A stretch of 64,000 nucleotides of DNA, taken from Myxococcales bacterium (GTDB lineage Bacteria > Myxococcota > Myxococcia > Myxococcales > Anaeromyxobacteraceae). The translations under genes and the position numbers were made by a program. The stretch covers positions 62,001-126,000 of the forward strand of contig JAJZQX010000013.1 of NCBI GenBank assembly GCA_021806645.1, read 5' to 3'. Positions 56,412 to 64,000 of the stretch are shown here, one piece after another; positions within the stretch are counted from its first letter, which is position 1, and the number at the start of each line of letters is the position of its first letter. The notes below the pieces were generated by a model, which saw only the letters and a list, made by a program, of their open reading frames with translations, did not search any database and was not told the origin of the DNA.

Positions 56412-58851
56412 CCACTGCCTCGCCAGCTTCCCCGACGGGGAGGCGGTGCTGGAGCGCGACGGCGAGGTCGAGCGGCGCTTCTGCTGCGCCGGCTGTCTCG
56501 GGGTCTGGCGGCTGGTGCGTGACGAGGGGCTGGGGCGCTTCTACGACGAGCGCCACTGGGACGCCGCGGGGTTGCCGCCCGCCGCGCGCCCCGGCGCCGC
56601 GCCGCTCACCGATCTCTCCGCCTACCGGCCGGTGGTGGCGACCGACGGCACCGCCGAGGTGGACGTGGCCATCGAAGGCATCCGCTGCGCCTCCTGCGTC
56701 TGGCTCAACGAGCGGGTGCTGCAGCGCACCCCCGGCGTCCTCGCCGCCCGCGTCAACTACGCCACCCACCGGGCCCGGATCCGCTACGCCCCCGCCGCCA
56801 TCGCGCTGCCGGCCGTGCTCTCGCGCGTGCAGGCGGCCGGCTACACGCCGCGCCCGTGGGTCGAGTCGGAGCAGGCGACCGCCCGCGACGAGGAGGTGCG
56901 CGACCTGCTGGTGCGGGTCGGCACCGCCTGGTTCCTCGCCTCGCAGCTGATGATCTACTCGGCGGCGCTCTACGCCGGCTACTTCCAGGGGATGGACCGG
57001 CCCACCCGCTCGCTGCTCGAGTGGCTCTCGATCGGCCTGGCCGCGCCGGTCCTCCTCTTCGCCGGCGCGCCGTTCTGGCGCTCCACGCTCGCCGGCCTGC
57101 GCCACGGCCGGTTCAACATGGACTCGCTGGTGGTGCTCGGCTCGGGCGCGGCGCTGGCCTACTCGGTCTGGCAGGCGCTGCGCGGCGGCGAGGTCTGGAG
57201 CGACACCGCCGCCATGATCCCGACCCTGGTGCTCACCGGCCGCTACGTGGAGGCGAGGGCGCGGCGAACCGCCTCCGAGGCGGTGGCCCGGCTGGCCACG
57301 CTCCGGCCGCGCGAGGCGCTCCTCGTCACGGTGGGTGAGGACGGAGCGCCGGTGCGCCAGCGCGTCCCGGTCGAGCAGGTCAAGGTGGGCGACCGGGTGG
57401 AGGTGCTGCCGGGCGAGCGGATCCCGCTGGACGGGCGGGTCCTGGAGGGGACCTCGGAGGCCGACGAGGCGCTGGTGACCGGCGAGTCGCGGCCCGTGAC
57501 CAAGGGGCCGGGCGCGCCGGTCATCGGCGGCGCGGTCAACCTGGCCGGGGCGCTCACCATCGAGGTGACGCGCGTCGGCGCCGACACGCTGCTGGCCGGG
57601 ATCATCCGCGCGGTGGAGGAGGCGCAAGGCGAGAAGCCGCGGCTGCAGGCGCTGGCCGACCGGGCGGTCGGCGTCTTCGTCCCGGCGGTGCTGCTGCTGG
57701 CCGTGGCCACGCTGGCCGGCCACCTCCTGTTCGGGGCGCCGCCGGAGCGGGCGCTCCTCAGCGCCATCGCCGTGGTGGTGATCGCCTGCCCCTGCGCCCT
57801 CGGGCTGGCCACGCCGGTGGCGGTGCTGCTGGCCACCGGGCTGGCCACCGCGCGCGGCATCCTGGTGAAGGGGGGCGACGCGCTGGAGGCGGCGGGGCGG
57901 GCCACCGAGGTGGTGCTCGACAAGACCGGCACGGTGACGCGCGGCCGGCCGGCGCTGCGGCGGATCGTCCCGCTGCGTGGCGGCGACGAGAGCGCGCTCC
58001 TGCGGCTGGCGGCGGCCGTGGAGCGGCGGAGCGAGCACCACGTCGGCCGGGCCGTGGTGGAGGCGGCACGGGCGCTGCCGGCGGCGCCGGAGCCTGCGGT
58101 GGAGGCGTTCCGGGTGGTGGCGGGGCGCGGCGTGGCGGCCACCGTGGGGGGCGCGCCGGTCCGGATCGGCAGCGCCGCCTTTCTCGCCGAGGAGGGCATG
58201 GTGGCCACCGCGGCCGGGCTGGCCCTGGCGGCGGCGCCCGAGGCCGAGGGCGACACGGTGGCCTGGCTGGCGATCGGCGGCCGGGCCGAGGCGCTGCTGG
58301 TGGTGGCCGATCCGATCCGCGAGGAGGCTCCCCGTGCGCTGGCGGCGCTGGCCCGGCTGGGGCTCACCGTCACCATAGTGAGCGGCGACGCCCGCACCAC
58401 CACGGCGGCGGTGGCGGCTCGGCTCGGCGTCGCCTTCGAGGCGGAGCGGACGCCCCAGCAGAAGCGCACGCTGGTGGCGGCGCGCCAGGCGGCCGGGGCG
58501 CGCGTGCTGGTGGTGGGCGACGGGATCAACGACGCCCCGGCGCTGACCCAGGCCGACGCCGGCGTGGCCATGGGGCGCGGCACCGACGTCACCATGGAGA
58601 GCGCCGACGCCGTGCTGGTGCGCGACGATCTCTCGCTGCTGCCCGACCTGATCCTCCTGGGGCGGCGGGCCACCGGCGTCATCAGGCAGAACGTCTTCTG
58701 GGCCTTCTTCTACAACGTGGTGGCCATCCCGCTGGCCGTGGCCGGCGCGCTCCACCCCATCGTCGGCGCCGCGGCCATGGCGGCCTCGAGCGCCATCGTG
58801 GTCACCAACTCGCTGCGGCTGCGGCGGACCTTCACTGGGAGGCGCGCATGA
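56398..58851 (+). CDS. ccoI: CcoI/FixI-type copper-exporting P1B ATPase
   Basis: Copper-transporting P-type ATPase that supplies or exports Cu for the oxidase, 817 residues. An extra N-terminal zinc/metal-finger (CDHC and CCAGC, residues 4-32) comes before the HMA domain with GIRCASCVW (near 98-101). The metal site is CPC (464-466, IACPCALGLATP), the phosphorylated Asp is D508 in DKTGT, and GDGINDAPAL is intact. The usual SEHP motif reads SEHH (547-548): His in place of the Pro. I chose ATG 56398; upstream reading is the SafE gene. It overlaps ccoS by four bases. Confidence 0.95.
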   Translation: MSRCDHCLASFPDGEAVLERDGEVERRFCCAGCLGVWRLVRDEGLGRFYDERHWDAAGLPPAARPGAAPLTDLSAYRPVVATDGTAEVDVAIEGIRCASCVWLNERVLQRTPGVLAARVNYATHRARIRYAPAAIALPAVLSRVQAAGYTPRPWVESEQATARDEEVRDLLVRVGTAWFLASQLMIYSAALYAGYFQGMDRPTRSLLEWLSIGLAAPVLLFAGAPFWRSTLAGLRHGRFNMDSLVVLGSGAALAYSVWQALRGGEVWSDTAAMIPTLVLTGRYVEARARRTASEAVARLATLRPREALLVTVGEDGAPVRQRVPVEQVKVGDRVEVLPGERIPLDGRVLEGTSEADEALVTGESRPVTKGPGAPVIGGAVNLAGALTIEVTRVGADTLLAGIIRAVEEAQGEKPRLQALADRAVGVFVPAVLLLAVATLAGHLLFGAPPERALLSAIAVVVIACPCALGLATPVAVLLATGLATARGILVKGGDALEAAGRATEVVLDKTGTVTRGRPALRRIVPLRGGDESALLRLAAAVERRSEHHVGRAVVEAARALPAAPEPAVEAFRVVAGRGVAATVGGAPVRIGSAAFLAEEGMVATAAGLALAAAPEAEGDTVAWLAIGGRAEALLVVADPIREEAPRALAALARLGLTVTIVSGDARTTTAAVAARLGVAFEAERTPQQKRTLVAARQAAGARVLVVGDGINDAPALTQADAGVAMGRGTDVTMESADAVLVRDDLSLLPDLILLGRRATGVIRQNVFWAFFYNVVAIPLAVAGALHPIVGAAAMAASSAIVVTNSLRLRRTFTGRRA

Positions 58852-59051
58852 TGCTCACCGGGCTCATCCTGCTCTCCCTGGCGCTCGGCCTGGCCGCCTG
58901 GCTCGGCTTCGTCTGGTCGGTCCGGAGCGGGCAGTACGACGATCCCGAGGGGCCGAAGTACCGGATGCTGGATGACGGGGAGGAGGCGGCGGAGCCGGAG
59001 CGGAAGGCGGGCGGGCCGCAGGAGCCGCCCATAGACCAGCCGAAGGCGTGA
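58848..59051 (+). CDS. ccoS: cbb3 assembly protein CcoS
   Basis: The 67-residue product has one N-terminal helix (LTGLILLSLALGLAAWLGFVW) followed by SVRSGQYDDPEGPKYRMLDDGEE, the CcoS signature. It has a Glu/Pro-rich tail longer than usual. CcoS is needed for cofactor insertion into cbb3. It overlaps ccoI by four bases (ATGATG) and ends the operon. Confidence 0.93.
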   Translation: MMLTGLILLSLALGLAAWLGFVWSVRSGQYDDPEGPKYRMLDDGEEAAEPERKAGGPQEPPIDQPKA

Positions 59052-59207
59052 GGGCGGCACGGACTGCGTACGGGCGGTGGCCTGCGGGGCGGCGAGAGGC
59101 GCAGCGAGGGGAGTGGGGCGGCGGGCGGTGCGGCGAGGTGCACGATCGGCGAGGGGCCGGCGGCCAGGCGACGGTCGCGAAGGGTGCAGGGCACGTACTC
59201 CGATCTG

Positions 59208-59223
59208 GTCCAAACGTTTGGAC
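59208..59223. promoter_or_regulatory. 16-bp perfect palindrome GTCCAAACGTTTGGAC
   Basis: Sits in the roughly 300-bp gap after ccoS (59052-59350), where no gene is visible. Its A/T-richer core stands out in a GC-rich region. A transcription-factor site is likely; no factor can be named. Confidence 0.5.
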
Positions 59224-59238
59224 GTACTCAGAGTCACC

Positions 59239-59250
59239 TCTGACGTCAGA
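59239..59250. promoter_or_regulatory. 12-bp perfect palindrome TCTGACGTCAGA
   Basis: A second palindrome, its centre 29 bp from that of the 16-bp one, in the same gap. It contains a TGACGTCA core. The spacing is close to three helical turns, so the two could be bound on the same DNA face. Confidence 0.4.
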
Positions 59251-59350
59251 AGTAGACTTGACCCACCCCGGGCGGGGCGACGTGCCGCTGCGACCTGGCC
59301 CTTGAAGCTGAATGTCCGAGAGCGGGACTCCAGAGCTAGACTGCGGGTCG

Positions 59351-59900
59351 ATGGAGAGCCCGCAACCTCGTCACAGCCGCTCTACGGCCCGCCGAGTCGT
59401 CGCGTGGAGCGTCGCCGCGATCATGGCCGTCGCGCTTCTGGACTGTGGAGCCGGCTGGATCTTCCCTCCGACCCGGGAGGCAACAGTCGACCTGCCGGGA
59501 CCCCCGGGCCAGCTCGTCCTGCAACTTCGGTCCAGCCATCCCTTTCTTGCGGAGTACGACCGGCGGCTCGTCCTGCGCCGGGACGGCGTCGAGCTGGGCG
59601 GCCTCGACCTGATGACCGACTCCGGAGGCTATGGCCGGGAGCAGCTCTATCGCCTACCGGACGGCATGTTCGCCCTGCTCGGAGCTGGGCTGGAAGGCCA
59701 ATGACCGGGCGCTCGGGCGCGAGGTCGGGCGCCTGCAGCGCCTGCGCGACTTCGATCTCGAGGAGCCGCTCGTGAAGCGGAAGTTGAAGGAACGGTACGG
59801 CGCGCTGGTACCGCTCGACGAACCGGTCATCTCGCCCGGAGCGATGTTCGAGTCGGACCAGCTCGTGACGGTCGATTCGGTGCCACAGCGGCCGACAGCG
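59351..59900 (+). pseudogene. small membrane-associated protein gene, probably frameshifted
   Basis: The open frame from ATG 59351 to 59704 gives MESPQPRHSRSTARRVVAWSVAAIMAVALL..., a basic N-terminus and one hydrophobic helix, then a soluble part with VDLPGPPGQLVLQL. GC-rich third positions drop near 59668-59690, exactly where the next frame (+1) takes over with good codon bias (RALGREVGRLQRLRDFDLEEPLVKRKLKERYGALVPLDEPV). I read it as one gene broken by a one-base change or a sequencing error. The true end is uncertain (about 59890-59900). Function unknown. The rest of 59900-60082 holds only the acnB promoter region. Confidence 0.5.
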
Positions 59901-60011
59901 CTGTCTCCGCCATTTTCCCCGCCGTCCCGCGCCCTTGCGCGCCCCGAAATCATGGACTGGTCCGGTCCAGCCAAGCCCCGATTCTCACGGACAATTTTCG
60001 TTTCACGACGG

Positions 60012-60041
60012 CTGACAGCCTCCCCCTCGGCGTGCTATCTC
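60012..60041 (+). promoter_or_regulatory. candidate acnB promoter
   Basis: CTGACA (60012-60017) and TATCTC (60036-60041) are 18 bp apart, about 40 bp before GTG 60083. The leader contains GGAGGA at 60072-60077. Confidence 0.45.
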
Positions 60042-60082
60042 ATCGGCCCCACCACCCTACCACCGGACCCCGGAGGAGCGAC

Positions 60083-62647
60083 GTGATCGAGGCCTACCTG
60101 AAGCACGAGGCGGAGCGGAAGGCGCAGGGCATCCCGGCCAGGCCGCTCGATCCGGAGCAGGCCAGCCAGCTGGTGAAGCTGCTGGTCAAGCCGCCCAAGG
60201 GCCAGGAGCAGTTCCTCCTCGACCTGCTGGTCAACCGGATCTCCCCCGGCGTCGATCCGGCCGCCGAGGTCAAGGCCGCCTTCCTCGCCGACCTCGTCAA
60301 GGGCAAGGCCAGGTGCGCGCAGATCGACAAGCTCAAGGCGGTCGAGCTGCTCGGCACCATGGGCGGCGGCTACAACGTCCCGCCGCTGGTGGCCGCGCTC
60401 AAGGTGAAGCCGCTGGCCGCGGCCGCCGCCAGGGCCCTCTCCCGCCTCACCTACGTCTACGACGCCTTCGACGAGGTGCTGGCGCTCTCCAAGGCCAAGA
60501 ACGCCGAGGCCCGGAAGGTGATCGAGTCCTGGGCCAGCGCCGAGTGGTTCACGGCGCGTCAGGGCGTCCCCGCCACCAAGAAGGTCAAGGTCTTCCGCGT
60601 CGACGGCGAGATCAACACCGACGACTTCTCGCCGGCCGGCGACGCCGCCACCCGGCCCGACATCCCGCTCCACGCCCTGGCCATGGGGAAGACCAAGTTC
60701 CCGGCCGGGCTCGAGACCATCGCCGAGTACCGCGCCGCCGGCTTCGAGGTCGCCTTCGTGGGCGACGTGGTCGGCACCGGCTCGTCGCGCAAGTCGGCCT
60801 GCAACAGCGTCCAGTGGGCCATCGGCGAGGACATCCCGTTCGTGCCCAACAAGCGGAACGGCGGTGTCATCATCGGCGGCGTCATCGCCCCCATCTTCTT
60901 CAACACCGCGCAGGACTCCGGCGCGCTGCCCATCAAGGCCGACGTCTCCAGGCTCAAGATGGGCGACGTGGTCACCGTCGACACCGTCAAGGGCGAGATC
61001 CGCAGCGAGGCCGGCGAGGTCCTCTCCACCTTCACGCTGGCGCCCGAGACCATCGGCGACGAGTTCCGCGCCGGCGGCCGCATCCCGCTCATCATCGGCC
61101 GCGCCCTCACCGACCGCGCCCGCAAGGCGCTCAAGAAGGGGCCGACCGATCTCTTCGTGGTCAAGACCAACCCGGCCCCACCGAAGGGGCAGGGTTACAC
61201 GCTGGCGCAGAAGATGGTCGGCCAGGCCTGCGGCCTGCCCGGCGCGCTGCCCGGCTGGTACGTCGAGCCGAAGATGACCACCGTCGGCTCGCAGGACACC
61301 ACCGGCCCCATGACGGCCGACGAGCTGAAGGAGCTGGCCTGCCTGAAGTTCCAGGCGCCCATGGTGATGCAGTCGTTCTGCCACACGGCGGCCTACCCCA
61401 AGGCGGCCGACGTGAAGATGCACGCCAACCTGCCCAGCTTCATCCAGGCGCGCGGCGGCGTGGCGCTCAAGCCGGGCGACGGCGTCATCCACTCCTGGCT
61501 CAACCGGCTGCTGCTCCCCGACACGGTGGGCACCGGCGGCGACTCGCACACCCGCTTCCCCATCGGCATCAGCTTCCCGGCCGGCTCCGGCCTGGTGGCC
61601 TTCGGCGCCGCGCTCGGCTTCATGCCGCTGGAGATGCCCAAGAGCGTGCTGGTCCGCTTCAAGGGCAAGCTCAACCCCGGCATCACGCTCCGTGACGTGG
61701 TCAACGCCATCCCGCTGGCCGCCATCAAGTCGGGCGACATGACGGTGCCCAAGAAGGGGAAGAAGAACATCTTCAACGGCGCCATCCTGGAGATGGAGGG
61801 GCTGCCCGACCTGACCGTCGAGCAGGCCTTCGAGCTGACCGACGCCGCCGCCGAGCGGTCGGCCGCCGCCGCCTGCGTGGCCCTCTCGCCCAGGACCATC
61901 GCCACCTACCTGAAGTCGAACGTGGCGCTGATGAAGAAGATGGTCGCCGACGGCTACGGCGACAGGAAGGCCTTCGAGGGGCGCATCGCCGCGGTCGAGA
62001 AGTGGCTCAAGAAGCCGGTCCTGCTCGCCGCCGACACCAATGCCGAGTACGAGAAGGTCTTCGAGATCGACCTGGCCGGGATCACCGAGCCCATCGTGGC
62101 CTGCCCCAACGACCCGGACGACGTGAAGCTCCTCTCCGAGGTGGCCGGGACGAAGATCGACGACGTCTTCCTCGGCTCCTGCATGACCAACATCGGCCAC
62201 TTCCGCGCCGCCGGCGAGCTCTGGAAGGGCTTGAAGTTCAACCCGGCCGTCCGCACCTGGCTCTGCCCGCCGACGCGGATGGACCAGAAGCAGCTCAAGG
62301 AGGAGGCCTACTTCACCATCTACAGCGCCATCGGGGCCCGCATCGAGACCGCCGGGTGCTCGCTCTGCATGGGCAACCAGGCCCGGGTGCCGGACGCGGT
62401 GACGGTCTTCTCGACCTCGACCCGCAACTTCGACGATCGGATGGGGGCCGGCGCCAAGGTCTTCCTCGGCTCGGCCGAGCTGGGGGCCCTGGCCGCCAGC
62501 ATGGGCAAGCTGCCCACGCCGGCCGAGTACTTCGCCGCCTACGGCGCCAAGATCGCGCCCAGGGCCGACACCATCTACCGGTACCTGCAGTTCGACGAGC
62601 TGCCGGAGTACCAGCCCAAGTCCGGCAAGCTCCGCGTCGTCGCCTGA
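60083..62647 (+). CDS. acnB: aconitate hydratase B
   Basis: TCA-cycle enzyme that isomerises citrate to isocitrate with a 4Fe-4S cluster; also a potential RNA-binding sensor when cluster-free. The 854-residue length matches AcnB (E. coli 865). The N-terminal HEAT-like domain begins MIEAYLKHEAERKAQGIP. Later segments GDVVGTGSSRKSACNSVQWAIG, TGGDSHTRFPIGISFPAGSG and the cluster cysteines in SCMTNIGHFR and GCSLCMGNQ are present. I chose GTG 60083 because GGAGGA lies five bases upstream; the frame before it lacks coding character. It stands alone. Confidence 0.97.
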   Translation: MIEAYLKHEAERKAQGIPARPLDPEQASQLVKLLVKPPKGQEQFLLDLLVNRISPGVDPAAEVKAAFLADLVKGKARCAQIDKLKAVELLGTMGGGYNVPPLVAALKVKPLAAAAARALSRLTYVYDAFDEVLALSKAKNAEARKVIESWASAEWFTARQGVPATKKVKVFRVDGEINTDDFSPAGDAATRPDIPLHALAMGKTKFPAGLETIAEYRAAGFEVAFVGDVVGTGSSRKSACNSVQWAIGEDIPFVPNKRNGGVIIGGVIAPIFFNTAQDSGALPIKADVSRLKMGDVVTVDTVKGEIRSEAGEVLSTFTLAPETIGDEFRAGGRIPLIIGRALTDRARKALKKGPTDLFVVKTNPAPPKGQGYTLAQKMVGQACGLPGALPGWYVEPKMTTVGSQDTTGPMTADELKELACLKFQAPMVMQSFCHTAAYPKAADVKMHANLPSFIQARGGVALKPGDGVIHSWLNRLLLPDTVGTGGDSHTRFPIGISFPAGSGLVAFGAALGFMPLEMPKSVLVRFKGKLNPGITLRDVVNAIPLAAIKSGDMTVPKKGKKNIFNGAILEMEGLPDLTVEQAFELTDAAAERSAAAACVALSPRTIATYLKSNVALMKKMVADGYGDRKAFEGRIAAVEKWLKKPVLLAADTNAEYEKVFEIDLAGITEPIVACPNDPDDVKLLSEVAGTKIDDVFLGSCMTNIGHFRAAGELWKGLKFNPAVRTWLCPPTRMDQKQLKEEAYFTIYSAIGARIETAGCSLCMGNQARVPDAVTVFSTSTRNFDDRMGAGAKVFLGSAELGALAASMGKLPTPAEYFAAYGAKIAPRADTIYRYLQFDELPEYQPKSGKLRVVA

Positions 62648-62672
62648 CGGCGCGGCCTCCGGGCCGCGCCAC

Positions 62673-64000
62673 TCAGTGCCGCGGCGTGCGCGGTGGCCGT
62701 CGCTCCGCCTCGAAGGCGCAGCGCCGCACGCCCACCTCGGCGCGAGCCCGCGCGGCGCCTCCCGTGGCGCCGCGGGAGAGCGCGGCCAGCTCCCGCGACC
62801 CCGCCGCGGTCTCACCGGTCAGGCAACTCGCTTCGGCCAGCAGGTAGCGCGTCTCCTTGCCGAGCAGCGCGGGGAGCGGGCCGGCCTCGGCGCGCCGCAG
62901 GAGGGGGAGCGCCTCGGCGAACTCCCCACGGGAGAGGCGCGCCCGCGCCGCGAGGTAGGCGGCCAGCGGCCGATCGAGCCGCTCCAGCTCCGCCAGCCCG
63001 GCGACCGGGTCGGCCTGCCCGAGCAGCCACGGCCGGACCGCCTTCGCGAGCACCGGATCGGCGACCGCCGCCAGCTTGGCCTCCAGCAGCCGCAGCTCAT
63101 GCCGCTCGCCGGCGCCGTCGCGCGCCGCCAGCCACCCGGCCGCCGCCTCGGCCAGCTCGTCGCGCCGCCAGGCCAGGTCGGCCCGCGCCGACGCCAGCGC
63201 CGCCGAGAGCGCCGGGTCACCGTCGCCGGCCGCGCGCGCCGCCTCGAGGTAGGCCGCCTCGGCCTGGTCGAAGACGCCGCTGCGCGCCAGCAGGTCACCG
63301 GCGGTCTTCAGTGGTCCGGCCCGGCCGGTGAGCGTCGAGACCCGCCGCAGCCCGGCGCAGGCCGCCTCGACCTGGCCATGGCCGGCCTCGACCCAGGCTC
63401 GCTGCTCCAGCGCGGCCACCTCCCGCGCGCACGGCACCGCGAAGAGGGCGGGCCGGGCGAACCGGGCCCGGGCCGCGGCGGCGAGCCCGGGCGGACGCGG
63501 CAGCGCGGCCAGGAAGGCGCGCCACCCGGCGACCAGCGGCTCGAGCGGCCGCCCGAAAGCGGCCACGAAGTCGCCGGTCCGGTAGAGCCGCGCCACCGCC
63601 GCGCTCCCGTGGTGGTCGAGCAGGAAGGCGATGAAACTTCCGGCCGCGGTGTAGGCGCGGGCCGGGGCGGTGGTCCAGAAGCCGGCCGGGCCGAGCTGGC
63701 CGGCCACGTCGGTAGCCAGCCCGAGGTCGCCCAGCGCCGCGCTCCACTCGTGGACCGTCCAGCTGCCCCGCGGCACCTCGAGCGCCACGGCCAGCCCCTC
63801 CACCAGCCCGGCCGAGACCAGGACGCCGGCCCGCGCCGGGACGCCGAGTGGACCCGGGTCGAGCGCGGCGGCCACGGCGTGGACCAGCTCGTGGCGCAGC
63901 ACCGGGTGGGGCCAGCCTGCCTGCGTGAGGTGGATCTCGCGGAGCCACGGCTTGGTGAAGCTGGTGGCCCCGGCGCCGACATGACGCCGCTTCTCCTCGT
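62673..64000 (-). CDS. HExxH metallopeptidase-like protein with TPR-like tail, 5' end outside window
   Basis: The 442 visible codons run off the right edge, and coding sequence continues at the border. Near the visible N-terminus is WPHPVLRHELVHAVAAAL, a zinc HExxH motif, followed about 25 residues later by AGLVEGLAVALE, giving the third (Glu) ligand expected of a gluzincin. This resembles the peptidase-MA-like family. The C-terminal half is helical and repeat-like (VFDQAEAAYLEAARAAGDGDPALSAALASARADLAWRRDELAEAAAGWL), like TPRs. The N-terminal signal peptide and any membrane part are outside the view. It converges on acnB. Confidence 0.75.
   Translation of the reverse strand, partial: EEKRRHVGAGATSFTKPWLREIHLTQAGWPHPVLRHELVHAVAAALDPGPLGVPARAGVLVSAGLVEGLAVALEVPRGSWTVHEWSAALGDLGLATDVAGQLGPAGFWTTAPARAYTAAGSFIAFLLDHHGSAAVARLYRTGDFVAAFGRPLEPLVAGWRAFLAALPRPPGLAAAARARFARPALFAVPCAREVAALEQRAWVEAGHGQVEAACAGLRRVSTLTGRAGPLKTAGDLLARSGVFDQAEAAYLEAARAAGDGDPALSAALASARADLAWRRDELAEAAAGWLAARDGAGERHELRLLEAKLAAVADPVLAKAVRPWLLGQADPVAGLAELERLDRPLAAYLAARARLSRGEFAEALPLLRRAEAGPLPALLGKETRYLLAEASCLTGETAAGSRELAALSRGATGGAARARAEVGVRRCAFEAERRPPRTPRH

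Overview
The window comes from a very GC-rich genome and is packed with overlapping genes that show strong GC bias at third codon positions. Several features point to the Myxococcota, most plausibly an Anaeromyxobacter-like organism. These are an MglA-type small GTPase, an FHA/FHA/sigma-54 activator, a Ser/Thr kinase with an SPAN-type catalytic loop, Cys-rich Pal, ThyX, AcnB and a compact cbb3 oxidase operon. That placement is an inference from gene content and style, not from a database search.

Layout. Positions 1-7.9 kb hold a class A penicillin-binding protein (cut by the left edge), Pal and a CpoB-like lipoprotein, a double-FHA sigma-54 activator, a TPR protein and a type II homoserine kinase. 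Positions 7.9-18 kb hold a lipoprotein, UvrA, two coupled EamA transporters, a chalcone-isomerase-like protein, CutA, a DUF2127 protein, a hybrid histidine kinase, a 183-bp palindromic element, a BI-1 protein and a zinc-ribbon protein. Positions 18-28 kb hold a Ser/Thr kinase, an HD-GYP regulator, GlgX, Rho, a long SppA with an extra N-terminal barrel-like region, ThyX and an FHA protein. Positions 28-36 kb hold a complete liv branched-chain amino-acid ABC transporter operon whose promoter carries stacked palindromes, then a nitroreductase, aspartate-semialdehyde dehydrogenase, a DUF1028 protein, a peroxiredoxin and a small XRE regulator. Positions 36-43 kb hold an MglA-like GTPase with a long tail, divergent from ArgJ, then a Deg-type protease, an aminotransferase and a secreted protein of unknown function.

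Positions 43-50.7 kb are the most accessory-looking part. They carry a three-gene overlapping cluster ending in a FliK/SctP-like protein, a VapBC-type toxin-antitoxin pair with a predicted leaderless transcript, tRNA-Cys, an outer-membrane barrel protein, a molybdopterin oxidoreductase, a collagen-like lipoprotein and an HD-domain protein. Positions 50.8-59 kb are one operon for cbb3 oxidase and its assembly: ccoN, a CcoO fused to a CcoP-like haem domain, a haem-free CcoP-like membrane stub, ccoQ, ccoG, ccoH, a SafE/TauE protein, ccoI and ccoS. Positions 59-60 kb hold palindromes and a small gene that looks frameshifted. The window ends with acnB and an HExxH/TPR protein cut by the right edge.

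The most interesting items are the rearranged cbb3 subunits, the SppA fusion, the 183-bp palindromic element, the liv operator array and the FliK/SctP-like cluster. I found no CRISPR array, transposase gene, rRNA or prophage.
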